This document shows positions 1-9,349 of a stretch of DNA of 30,103 nt, piece after piece (within the stretch, counting starts at the first letter, position 1; each line of letters begins with the position of its first letter). The stretch lies in contig NZ_CABJFS010000016.1 of the NCBI RefSeq assembly GCF_902364945.1, forward strand, positions 1-30,103. The letters run 5' to 3'. The notes under the pieces were generated by a model that was not told the DNA's origin, made no database searches, and was given only the letters and a program-made list of their open reading frames with translations. A program made the position numbers and the translations under genes. The DNA is from Collinsella aerofaciens (GTDB lineage Bacteria > Actinomycetota > Coriobacteriia > Coriobacteriales > Coriobacteriaceae).

Positions 1-56
1 ATGCCCTGCGGCACCGCGAGGGGCGCTCGAAAAGGTAAACGTCCGGGAATCCGGGC

Positions 57-1142
<1,086 letters not shown>

Positions 1143-1261
1143 TCAACAAAACTATCGGACATTTCGGCATGCGATAAGAGCCATAACCTTCGCAGAATTA
1201 CCTCCTGTACAAAACGCCTCCGGAATGCAGTCTTTGTCGTAGTGAAAAACCGAATCCCCAG

Positions 1262-1759
1262 TTATTTCACGTAAGTAATGTCCTGTTTTGGCGCCGACCG
1301 GGAAATAGCATAACGATGATTCCCGCGATCTTGATAAACAGGGACGAAAGAATGGTATTTTCCGCTCGTCTTAATCTTGTAAATCTCATCCACGCTATAC
1401 GGAAGATTGGGGAAATCAGCCCTTGAGATCAGCACGAAATAATTCGAGGAATACAGCACATGATGGGCAAACTCATCAGAATGGATCTCTTTTAAGCCCT
1501 CATCGACAAATACAATCGAGTCATGAACGGACGAAAGCTGGTTTCGCCAATCATAATCGGTCAGGGCGACACAGGGACAATCGCATTGCAAGGAAACGCC
1601 CGACTGCTCGCCCGTTCGCATGTAGTCTGCGACCATGTCAAACAGTGTCGTCTTACCCGTGCCGCTATCGCCACGCACAATAGTGATGTTCCGCTTGATG
1701 GTAAATGTGTACTTGGTTCCCCTGCGGCGGGAAATCTTAACGAGATGCGAACCGTTCAT
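1262..1759 (-). CDS. Small P-loop ATP-binding protein paired with DUF4869
   Basis: A 165-residue protein with a clear Walker A motif GDSGTGKTT (residues 30-38) and a Walker B-like SIVFVDEG (about 81-88), so it should bind and probably hydrolyse ATP or GTP. It is shorter than an ABC or typical AAA ATPase, and I see no membrane segment, signature loop or DNA-binding domain. Its start lies nine bases after the stop of the DUF4869-like gene, on the same strand, so the two are almost certainly co-translated. Base composition is AT-rich compared with rfbA and rfbB on either side, which suggests the pair arrived as a unit. The substrate and role are unknown; it may drive or sense something for its partner. 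Confidence 0.7.
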   Translation of the reverse strand: MNGSHLVKISRRRGTKYTFTIKRNITIVRGDSGTGKTTLFDMVADYMRTGEQSGVSLQCDCPCVALTDYDWRNQLSSVHDSIVFVDEGLKEIHSDEFAHHVLYSSNYFVLISRADFPNLPYSVDEIYKIKTSGKYHSFVPVYQDRGNHRYAISRSAPKQDITYVK

Positions 1760-1768
1760 AAGCAGTAC

Positions 1769-2206
1769 CTACAGATACGGAATCGACTCGTGAATCAATT
1801 CGGCCATGTTGTGAACGATTCGGCCGCTATTCACGACTTTAATTTTAAAATCCTCGCGACCAAAGTCCATCACATGATAGAGATTCACAACAAGTTTGCG
1901 GTCTTTCGCCATGTCGAGAATCCACTTGGCACAGTTGTCACCACAGGTAGAAGCGTTAAAAATTTGCTTACGATCAAATCTCATAAGCAGCAGCGTTTTC
2001 ACGCCACCAGAAAGCTGGAGTGGGGAGATGGATCCAAGCACAGGGCTTTCGATGACGTTTTCGGAAACAACATCCGATCGATCAACATCTTTAATTATCG
2101 AGACTGCATAGGGATCCGTAATCCAAGAAGACCGGTAAGAGTTTTTGAAATATGTCGCTGTGTTGTAAATCGCTTCTGGCATATCGCCAAAGTAGACGCT
2201 TAACAC
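1769..2206 (-). CDS. DUF4869-like protein
   Basis: About 145 residues, with no signal peptide or membrane span. The segments YFGDMPEAIYNT, SPVLGSISPLQLSGGVK and ASTCGDNCAKWI resemble my memory of the DUF4869 family; no biochemical function is known to me. The frame is open to a TTG at 2218, but a GTG at 2206 is preceded by GGGAG at five bases and yields the usual short N-terminus (MLSVYFGD), so I prefer it. It forms a two-gene unit with the P-loop ATPase that follows nine bases later. The unit sits between rfbA and rfbB on the same strand and may be read from the rfbA promoter, although a weak hairpin lies between. The family name is from memory and not verified. Confidence 0.62.
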   Translation of the reverse strand: MLSVYFGDMPEAIYNTATYFKNSYRSSWITDPYAVSIIKDVDRSDVVSENVIESPVLGSISPLQLSGGVKTLLLMRFDRKQIFNASTCGDNCAKWILDMAKDRKLVVNLYHVMDFGREDFKIKVVNSGRIVHNMAELIHESIPYL

Positions 2207-2255
2207 ATCCACTCCCAATCATATTGTCTTTATGGTCAACGTAATCATAACGAAA

Positions 2256-2281
2256 GGGGCCACCAGATAAACGGTGACCCC
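2256..2281 (-). terminator. Imperfect hairpin after rfbA
   Basis: Nine-base arms (2256-2264 and 2273-2281) pair with one G-U, with an eight-base loop. Read on the minus strand the stem is followed by TTTCGTT, a weak U-tract. It lies directly after the rfbA stop and may attenuate transcription into the downstream module. Confidence 0.45.
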
Positions 2282-2301
2282 TAAAAGAAAACAAGCTTGC
2301 G

Positions 2302-3201
2302 CTAGTACTCGCGCGGGCTGTTGACGATCTCGCCGGCGGCGACCTTCTTCAGGTGCTGCCCGTAGACCGACTTGCCGTAGGCCTTGGCCGCCTCCTCCAG
2401 CTCGGCGGTCGTGATCCAGCCGTTCTCCCAGGCGATCTCCTCGGGGACCGAGACCGGCAGGTCCTGGGAGTGCTCCACGGCGCGGACGAACTCCGCGGCC
2501 TCGTGCAGGCTCTCCATGGTGCCGGTGTCGAGCCACGCGTAGCCGCGGCCGAGGGTGACCACGGACAGCGTCCCCTCCTCCAGGTACATCTGGTTGAGCG
2601 TCGTGATCTCCAGCTCGCCACGGGCGGAGGGCTCGACCTCGTGCGCCTTGGCGGCCACGTCGCCCGGGTAGAAGTACAGGCCGGTGACGGCGTAGGAGCT
2701 CTTGGGGCACTCGGGCTTCTCCTCGATGGAGACGGCCCTCCCCTGCGCATCGAACTCCACGACCCCAAAGCGCTCGGGGTCGTCCACGTGGTAGCCGAAG
2801 ACCGTGGCCCTCCCCGACTCGGCGTTCTGTACGGCGCGCGTCAGGTGGCGCGACAGGCCGTTGCCGTAGAAGATGTTGTCGCCGAGCACCAGGGCGCACG
2901 GCTCGCCGGCGATGAACTCCTCGCCGATGGTGAACGCCTGCGCCAGGCCGTCCGGCGAGGGCTGCTCGGCGTAGGACAGGTTCACGCCGTAGCGCGAGCC
3001 GTCCCCGAGCAGGCGCTCGAAGTTGGGCAGGTCCGTCGGCGTGGAGATGACCAGGATGTCCCGGATGCCAGCCAGCATGAGGGTGGACAGCGGGTAGTAG
3101 ATCATGGGCTTGTCGTAGACCGGCAGCAGCTGCTTTGAGGTCACGAGCGTGAGCGGGTACAGGCGGGTGCCGGACCCGCCGGCGAGGATGATGCCTTTCA
3201 T
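2302..3201 (-). CDS. rfbA: Glucose-1-phosphate thymidylyltransferase
   Basis: Couples dTTP and glucose-1-phosphate to make dTDP-glucose, the first step of dTDP-rhamnose synthesis. The 299-residue product has the N-terminal nucleotide-binding signature [12 protein letters not shown], then [20 protein letters not shown] and VLGDNIFYG, all hallmarks of RmlA, and matches the family's usual length. The ATG at 3201 is preceded by AGAGGA at a good distance, so the 13 extra codons of open frame upstream are excluded. It is GC-rich like rfbB and probably heads the transcript that runs through the DUF4869 pair to rfbB. A candidate promoter sits in the 104-bp divergent spacer shared with the acyltransferase. 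Confidence 0.97.
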   Translation of the reverse strand: MKGIILAGGSGTRLYPLTLVTSKQLLPVYDKPMIYYPLSTLMLAGIRDILVISTPTDLPNFERLLGDGSRYGVNLSYAEQPSPDGLAQAFTIGEEFIAGEPCALVLGDNIFYGNGLSRHLTRAVQNAESGRATVFGYHVDDPERFGVVEFDAQGRAVSIEEKPECPKSSYAVTGLYFYPGDVAAKAHEVEPSARGELEITTLNQMYLEEGTLSVVTLGRGYAWLDTGTMESLHEAAEFVRAVEHSQDLPVSVPEEIAWENGWITTAELEEAAKAYGKSVYGQHLKKVAAGEIVNSPREY

Positions 3202-3255
3202 ATAATCCGTCCTCTGTAATCGAAAATAGTTATAAATCAAGCGGTTAGTAAGAGT

Positions 3256-3284
3256 TTGATATTCTTTAAGTTAAACCTTCTCAA
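3256..3284 (-). promoter_or_regulatory. Candidate promoter for rfbA
   Basis: On the minus strand TTGAGA (3279-3284) and TATCAA (3256-3261) are separated by 17 bases, and the likely start of transcription leaves a leader of about 45 bases before the rfbA ATG. The match to consensus is moderate. Confidence 0.4.
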
Positions 3285-3305
3285 TATTAACGAAAGAAGC
3301 AATTG

Positions 3306-4335
3306 ATGAACAACCGCAAGGACACAACCCGTAGAGACGACATAACGAACGTGAGGGCCCTTGCAATATTCCTTGTAGTCCTAGGCCACAGCATTATTCT
3401 GTATTCAAGTGCGTGGGGATATTATCCAACTGAACAAAAATCAATTCTGTTGGATAATCTCAAATTCTTAAATAACGGAATCCAGATGCCCTTGTTCTTT
3501 TCGTTATCTGGCTTTTGTTTTTTATGGAGCTGGAATCGATCAAGCGATTTTATAAATCAGGTCATTAAAAAAGCTCAACGCTTAATTATCCCCTATATCA
3601 TGATTGGAATATGTTGGCTCTTCCCCATCAGGATGCTCGTTAAGTATCCCTATTACAATGGCCTAACTGTACCGCACATCATCTTTAAATCAATTCTGTT
3701 GGGCGAAGACAACGGTCACCTTTGGTTTCTCCCGACTCTTTTTTTTCATTACAGCAGCCATGTCGTGCATCTTTCAAATACTCGAAAAGAGCCCTCTAAC
3801 AAGTTTTAAGGTTCCGATAGTTTTCGGCGCTTCAATTTATCTTTACCATTTTGGAATACCATCAGCGAACAGATATATCAATTTGGCAGAAGCAAATGCA
3901 ATATGGTTTGCGCTTGGCCTAACAATCCACTACTTGGAAGCAAACAAATGGTTCGAGAGCTATAAAAGGCGTAAAAGCATATCAATAGTCCTAATACTAT
4001 TATTCCTTGTAAACTTACTAAAACAAGTGGTGCCCCCCATTGCTTCCACCGCCCTTACTTGCATGGCGCTTGCATCAATTTATTGTGTCATCCCCCAAAA
4101 GGCAAACCTACTAACCGAAAAGATTAGCAAAAACAGTATGGGAATATATCTTTTTCATTCTCCACTGGTTTACATTTCTTTTACCTACTGGCCCAACATA
4201 GCCCCAATGGCGATGGCAGCAATTAACCTGATTGGATTTGGATCAGTCGCCTATATGTTGACGAATCTAATTCGAGCCACAAATATGGGTTGGATAATCG
4301 GAGAAACGCCAAAGGCACCACACGATAAGAAATAG
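3306..4335 (+). pseudogene. Membrane acyltransferase (acyltransferase_3 family), frameshifted at T8
   Basis: Two frames together encode one OafA/YrhL-type O-acyltransferase of about 342 residues, which would add acetyl or another acyl group to a surface glycan. The N-terminal half has the conserved TNVRALAIFLVVLGH with its family histidine, and then GEDNGHLWFLPTLFF. The second half carries several membrane helices and the KNSMGIYLFHSPLVY segment. The first frame ends at 3809; the second runs to 4335. The switch falls in a run of eight T at 3739-3746, and seven T would restore a smooth reading (LPTLFFITAAMSC). The start is ATG 3306; a TTG three bases earlier is less likely. The gene is divergent from rfbA and convergent with the pyruvyltransferase-family gene. 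The shift may be phase variation, mutation or sequencing error. Confidence 0.82.
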
Positions 4336-4360
4336 GGAAAGCAATAGCCAAGGAATACAG

Positions 4361-5392
4361 CTAATTAAACTGTTTCTTCCATTTATCGATGCTCGTCCAG
4401 GGAAGATTAATCTCAGTTTTAACGGGATGGTTTACCCAATCAGCTAATTTATGGAGATAGCCGTCCTCGCGTTCAAGAACGGGAAGTCCCGTGTCTTCAC
4501 CGATTTGGCGGGCTCGATTATCAATTGCAATAATTAGAGAGCGATGTCCTCCATTTAAACAGCGGATGCCCGCATGGAGACGCGTCCCCACATAATCAAA
4601 CTCCTCGGTTTCAATTACACGATTAAGCTCTTCGGTATTGGGGCCTATGACATTAAATTGCTTCAGATCGACTATTTGATCAAGACACCAATCAACATCA
4701 TGGCTTCCTTGAATCCAAATCGTTACCTTTTCGTATTCCGACGACAGCAATTCCAGCATCTTACGGTCACGTTCCGCATCGAAACAATAATCGGTAATTG
4801 ACGTAACAACGTTTTTAGAACGCTTAGAGGATATCTCGAGTTGCCTAGATGGGGTTAACGACCACATGGTCGGACATGCGGTATTAAGAACATTCTCTAT
4901 GCCAATAGAGTTAAGCCTCTTCTTAGTCATTTCATCTCGAACACTATGAAGATATTCATCGGATAGCAAGGTTTTATAGAACTTCTTTGTATAGGCGTCG
5001 ATAGCATCGTCCACCCCAATATCAGACATGCCCACGCCGAACAAAACAACATTTCTATTATTGCCCAACCGCTTGGCAAGCGCCCATTGCTGCTGATCAG
5101 CCATATGCGTATACAGAATATTGGTGCCGCACAACAGCTTTACGTATTCAGGATACATTTCAAGCTCTTTGGAATAATAGTGCGTTGCCACATGGGGCAA
5201 CGCACCGCCAAAGATTTGATCCGCGATACAGCCACAGGCATCCATGATCACATGGTCACCAGAGTTCTCGCTTCCCATAGCCGTATCCAAAAGGAGATAG
5301 CGTTCTTGCTTAACACCATCGGATTTTTCATCGTGCCTGCACGATGTCGCAGAGGCTTTAAGTAGCTGAGTCCATTGGTTAAAGCGCGCCAT
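4361..5392 (-). CDS. Polysaccharide pyruvyl transferase family protein
   Basis: A 343-residue cytosolic protein whose family transfers pyruvate ketal groups from phosphoenolpyruvate to sugars of surface polysaccharides. The C-terminal stretch FDYVGTRLHAGIRCLNGGHRS, followed by IAIDNRARQIGEDTGLP, is the characteristic conserved block, and the N-terminal part has DTAMGSENSGDHVIM. Its ATG shares one base with the stop codon of the WsaF-like gene (TAATG), which implies translational coupling. It is the last gene of the long minus-strand operon and ends 25 bases from the convergent acyltransferase. The family assignment is firm; that it truly acts as a pyruvyltransferase, and on which sugar, is inference. 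Confidence 0.85.
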   Translation of the reverse strand: MARFNQWTQLLKASATSCRHDEKSDGVKQERYLLLDTAMGSENSGDHVIMDACGCIADQIFGGALPHVATHYYSKELEMYPEYVKLLCGTNILYTHMADQQQWALAKRLGNNRNVVLFGVGMSDIGVDDAIDAYTKKFYKTLLSDEYLHSVRDEMTKKRLNSIGIENVLNTACPTMWSLTPSRQLEISSKRSKNVVTSITDYCFDAERDRKMLELLSSEYEKVTIWIQGSHDVDWCLDQIVDLKQFNVIGPNTEELNRVIETEEFDYVGTRLHAGIRCLNGGHRSLIIAIDNRARQIGEDTGLPVLEREDGYLHKLADWVNHPVKTEINLPWTSIDKWKKQFN

Positions 5393-6957
5393 TAGTTTCT
5401 CCGAAATAAACGTTTGAGTAGAGCAACGTGACCGCCTTCGACGCCCGTCGAAGCAGAAGGCTGAAACGGTTCACAATAATCATCAGATAGGTTAAAAACG
5501 GCAAACACGCTGCATGCGCCACTTTCAACCGAACGAACAACAGGATGAGCGTTGCGAGAAGGCGAAAGACAGACTAGTTGGCTTAGCTCGGCGACACAAA
5601 GCGGATTCTTGCCGTCTTCCGCAAAAGAGTATATATGAATGCGAAGATAGGCCTCTTCATCATCATTTAAAAACAGCGGAACATGCCCCGCAAAAAGACC
5701 GTCCCTAGATTCAAGACTAATCCAGCGAATATCAGACTGATCAAGGGCACACCAAACTGCCGCGCGAACATCCACAGGCATCAAAGACGACTCAAAACGC
5801 ACAGTCAAATCAACAGAAGAAGCTTGAATGAGCGTTTGAGACATGGCAGACGATCGCAATCGAGCATCAGCGAGATGATCGCTGAGCAAGAAGACCTTAC
5901 TTAGTTCTTCGGTTTTTAGCACATTCCCGAAGGCGGACTTCCCGCTAACCAAGGATGGCTCTTCATTCAGATAACGTGTAAAGGCCTCGAAGAACATTTC
6001 ATTTTCACGCTCAATCGACGTGCAGCTAAATCGATTAGGCGAATCGCATTTTGAGCCTGAAAGAGCCTCAAGAATAGAAGAAGCAATGCCGCAAGCAGAG
6101 GGCTCAGCGAGGTGGATGGTGCCCTCCGGAAAGTCGAGTAGATTATTCTCACGGTTTATTTCAATTACCGAAAGCTTCGATGCAAGCATTTCGAAAGGCA
6201 GGCGAGAGGGATTAGTCACGCTCAACGATACGCCGGCAACACACTTGGCATAAAGCGAGGCGCATTCATCAGCGGTCAAGATGCCGAGGCTGCGTACACG
6301 TGGATCACGAATGGGAGGCATTGCGTCTTCGCCGTATAAATATACGACAACTGCATCGTCGAGCTTGAGAAGCAATTTAATTGCATCAAGCAACATGCCA
6401 GACAAACGCCGATCCTTATTGGATTGATAAATAGCACAGATGGCATACTCTCTGCTTAGATTTTGTTCCTGCGCAGTATATATATCGCTAACGCCAAAAT
6501 CACAATATGGGACTTCATGCGAATAATAGGGTTCAACTTTTTTAGAAAGCCATCTGCCTATTGTTATGGGGTTCAGTTCATAACGATAACTTGCTTCGGC
6601 ATTTAGATACATCTCCCCCATCGGATAGAACCAAGGTTCAAAATCCTGAATGAAGTAGAACTTATGGGTGCACTTCTGCATAGATGCAAAGTGCGCCGTA
6701 TTCCAAGCGGTGGCGATTACTGCAAAAAAATCCTCGGACACACTCGGAGCCACACGAACTTCTTTAGGCGAATAACCAAACCAATCCTTTATTTCGGTCT
6801 GAACTCTATGAGCACTTTTGTATGCTTCACAGCCCGGCATAATGTAAAAGTAGTTCTCATATCCGCGAGAATCTAGAAAGGAAGCCTTGCTGCAGATGGT
6901 TCGAAAGCCGCCAGAACCCTTTGCCGGCGGAGATATTATCCAGGCAATTTGTTTCAT
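5392..6957 (-). CDS. WsaF-like glycosyltransferase with extra C-terminal region
   Basis: A 521-residue enzyme likely to transfer rhamnose or another sugar to the growing chain. The N-terminal half resembles the rhamnosyltransferase WsaF: IAWIISPPAKGSGGFRTI near the start, and FYFIQDFEPWFYPMGEMY at about residues 103-120. A GT-B donor-side segment with NPSRLPFEMLASKLSVIEIN lies near residues 251-270. The last 170 or so residues match nothing I recognise and may be a sugar-binding or second domain. It begins nine bases after the double GT2 gene and overlaps the pyruvyltransferase-family gene by one base, so it sits inside the operon. The donor sugar is uncertain; rhamnose is suggested by rfbAB in the same locus. 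Confidence 0.8.
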   Translation of the reverse strand: MKQIAWIISPPAKGSGGFRTICSKASFLDSRGYENYFYIMPGCEAYKSAHRVQTEIKDWFGYSPKEVRVAPSVSEDFFAVIATAWNTAHFASMQKCTHKFYFIQDFEPWFYPMGEMYLNAEASYRYELNPITIGRWLSKKVEPYYSHEVPYCDFGVSDIYTAQEQNLSREYAICAIYQSNKDRRLSGMLLDAIKLLLKLDDAVVVYLYGEDAMPPIRDPRVRSLGILTADECASLYAKCVAGVSLSVTNPSRLPFEMLASKLSVIEINRENNLLDFPEGTIHLAEPSACGIASSILEALSGSKCDSPNRFSCTSIERENEMFFEAFTRYLNEEPSLVSGKSAFGNVLKTEELSKVFLLSDHLADARLRSSAMSQTLIQASSVDLTVRFESSLMPVDVRAAVWCALDQSDIRWISLESRDGLFAGHVPLFLNDDEEAYLRIHIYSFAEDGKNPLCVAELSQLVCLSPSRNAHPVVRSVESGACSVFAVFNLSDDYCEPFQPSASTGVEGGHVALLKRLFRRN

Positions 6958-6966
6958 TTAAAGCAC

Positions 6967-9348
6967 TCAAATCGCTTCGTAGTCAAAAGGATCGAACTTA
7001 TATAACGCTGCGCGCTTGGGATCTCGAGAAAAGTTAACGGAGAACCATGGATCTCCCTCAGAGAAACGCTCGGACCAGTTATGCAACAATCGTGCCTTAT
7101 CCTCAAAATGCTTATGAGAGCGAGATTTACTATCAAGGGATTTGTCAACACATGCCATATGGTAGAGACATGCCTCTGGTGTATAGATCACTTTTAACCC
7201 AGCTTGAGAAGACTTGAAGCAAATATCAACATCCGAATAGTCAAGAAGATACGACTCATCAAAACCACCCAGACGATTAAAATGTTCGCGTGAAATAGCT
7301 AAACAGACACCACTCACCGCCGATACATCCCTTACGGTCAATGGCATATAGATATAGCCAGGAGAAGAGCGATGAATGCCTTGCGACAGGTTGACGATTG
7401 ATTCTCCAACATAAGACAGGCCTGCCTGCTGCACAATGCCGTCAAGATCGCACGTCATTGTTCCAACGACGCCAACATCCTCTCGTTGAGAAAAACCGAC
7501 GAGAGTCTTTAGCCACGAGGAGTCTAGTGCCTGAATATCGTCATGAATAAAGACGAGTTGCTCGCCACGCGCGGCGAAAGCACCGGCATTTCTCCACACA
7601 GATATATTAAAGGGGTCATCAAGCGCGTGAACGATATAGCGGCAACGAAGTCCAGAGCTCGATTGCTTAACAGCAGCTTCCACTTCCTGCGAGCACACGA
7701 AAACGACTTCAAGATCATCAAAATCGGTGTCATTGATTGAAGATACAAGAGTCGAAAGAACCGAAGAATTGCCGCGGGTGGTAACGATTAATGAACAGGA
7801 CTCAGATGAAGGAACATCATAAATGGGGCTATAACGAAAAGCACGATTATGAGAATTGACCACAGTCGCCTTGATACCGCATCTATCAAGGTGCTCCTGA
7901 ACAGCTTTTATTCCAGCGAGGGTTGCATAGGGTTTACTATCGGAATTACCCGCAGTCGAATTCTCGCTTATTCTCCAGTGATACAAGATTTTAGGAACGT
8001 GATGGATCGTCCCACCAAGTTCGGCAATCTTCAGCACCATGGCATGGTCCTGGGCGCCATCCAACTCGCTGTTAGAAAGGTCAATTCTGTCTAAACATGC
8101 CCTCTTAATAGTAAGAAGGTGGCAAATATAATTATTGTCTCGAGCCATATCAAGACTAAAATCCGGCTTAAAAGTAGGATGAGCCAAGGACCCATCAGGC
8201 AATAGCTTATCTTCATCACAGTAGAGAAGATTAATATCCGAATTTTGATTTAGAGCGTGTGCATACTCAAACAAGATATTCGGTTCGAGAACATCATCAT
8301 GATCGAAAAAGCAAAGGTAGTCTCCCTTGGCCATCTTGATTCCGACATTGGTGTTCTCAGTGATACCTAGATTGCCCTCAAGATCAGTCACTTTAATTCT
8401 AGAATCTGCAGTCACGTACTCGGAAACCAAGTCGCTAAGTCCATCGTAATCTGGCGTAGAGTTAACCAGGATGAGTTCCCAATTCGAATACGTCTGAGCA
8501 ATCACAGAATCAGCCATATCCCTGAAGAAATTCAAGGGAGTCTTATATAGAGGAACGATGATTGAAAACAAGGGCTGGTATGCAAGTCTTATTTGTGCTT
8601 GTGCCCGCGAATCGGATCCAGTCAATCTGCGCCCAGAAAACCAGGACAAATAACGGGGTTGATCGAATGCACACGCATGATTCCGATCAGCCTCATCCAA
8701 AAGCTCTTTAAGCATATCTTTCTTTAGATTGATAAACGTATCTAGATGACCAGAAGCCCTGTGTATGCAAATGCACAGGCTATCCCCGACCTCAGGAATA
8801 TGAAGAGAGAAATTTATTAGACCAGGATTCGCATCGGCTATTAATTTATTAAATAACAAAGATTCCCCAACAACGCAGGCTTCTTCATTAAAAGCGACAA
8901 TACGATCACCCTCAAGGTAATCAGTACCCGAAAGAACACCTCTAACGATTACGCCATCAACGCAGGGAATAAAGCTCTCAATTTGGATAGAAGCGAGCGC
9001 ATGCACGCCAGAACGGTCAATATTGCGAAATTGTCCACAATGCTCCGCGCGCAGCAAGCCGTTAACTTTCGACTCAATCGAAAACTTGCCAGGATTGATG
9101 CGGCGCTGGTAAATTACATTATCTCCGCTAAAGAAAGACAGCGATTGGTCGACACCAAAATCGGCAAGAACAGCAACAAATTCAGTCTCTGAAATAGGAA
9201 TGATTCTTGCGGGCAGAATTTGCCCATTAGGTGATTGCGACTCAACAGCATCAGGAAAAACGGATGCGGCTTCATACAGTAGATATAGCTTGCCGTCGCC
9301 ACGGCAATTTAGCTTATTGTTAAATTCGGTATTAAAAACTATGCCCAT
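6967..9348 (-). CDS. Two-domain family 2 glycosyltransferase
   Basis: A 793-residue protein with two GT2 (GT-A) domains in tandem after a roughly 250-residue N-terminal region of unknown fold. The first domain (about residues 258-475) starts FSIIVPLYKTP and has FFDHDDVLEPN (DHDD near 349-352), then CDEDK. The second (about 505-735) has FIHDDIQ, and GGFDESYLLDYSDVDICF near its end. Such proteins usually add two sugars in alternation to a polysaccharide backbone. The open frame reaches a TTG at 9369, but ATG 9348 lies one base after the stop of the DUF2142 gene, with GGAAAG ten bases before it, so I chose it. Sugar specificity is not predictable from sequence alone. Confidence 0.88.
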   Translation of the reverse strand: MGIVFNTEFNNKLNCRGDGKLYLLYEAASVFPDAVESQSPNGQILPARIIPISETEFVAVLADFGVDQSLSFFSGDNVIYQRRINPGKFSIESKVNGLLRAEHCGQFRNIDRSGVHALASIQIESFIPCVDGVIVRGVLSGTDYLEGDRIVAFNEEACVVGESLLFNKLIADANPGLINFSLHIPEVGDSLCICIHRASGHLDTFINLKKDMLKELLDEADRNHACAFDQPRYLSWFSGRRLTGSDSRAQAQIRLAYQPLFSIIVPLYKTPLNFFRDMADSVIAQTYSNWELILVNSTPDYDGLSDLVSEYVTADSRIKVTDLEGNLGITENTNVGIKMAKGDYLCFFDHDDVLEPNILFEYAHALNQNSDINLLYCDEDKLLPDGSLAHPTFKPDFSLDMARDNNYICHLLTIKRACLDRIDLSNSELDGAQDHAMVLKIAELGGTIHHVPKILYHWRISENSTAGNSDSKPYATLAGIKAVQEHLDRCGIKATVVNSHNRAFRYSPIYDVPSSESCSLIVTTRGNSSVLSTLVSSINDTDFDDLEVVFVCSQEVEAAVKQSSSGLRCRYIVHALDDPFNISVWRNAGAFAARGEQLVFIHDDIQALDSSWLKTLVGFSQREDVGVVGTMTCDLDGIVQQAGLSYVGESIVNLSQGIHRSSPGYIYMPLTVRDVSAVSGVCLAISREHFNRLGGFDESYLLDYSDVDICFKSSQAGLKVIYTPEACLYHMACVDKSLDSKSRSHKHFEDKARLLHNWSERFSEGDPWFSVNFSRDPKRAALYKFDPFDYEAI

Positions 9349-9349
9349 A

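Noticed and set aside
1523..2203. A 226-codon plus-strand open frame opposite the ATPase and DUF4869 genes.
   Set aside because: It spans both real genes in antisense; the minus-strand products have Walker motifs and paired starts.
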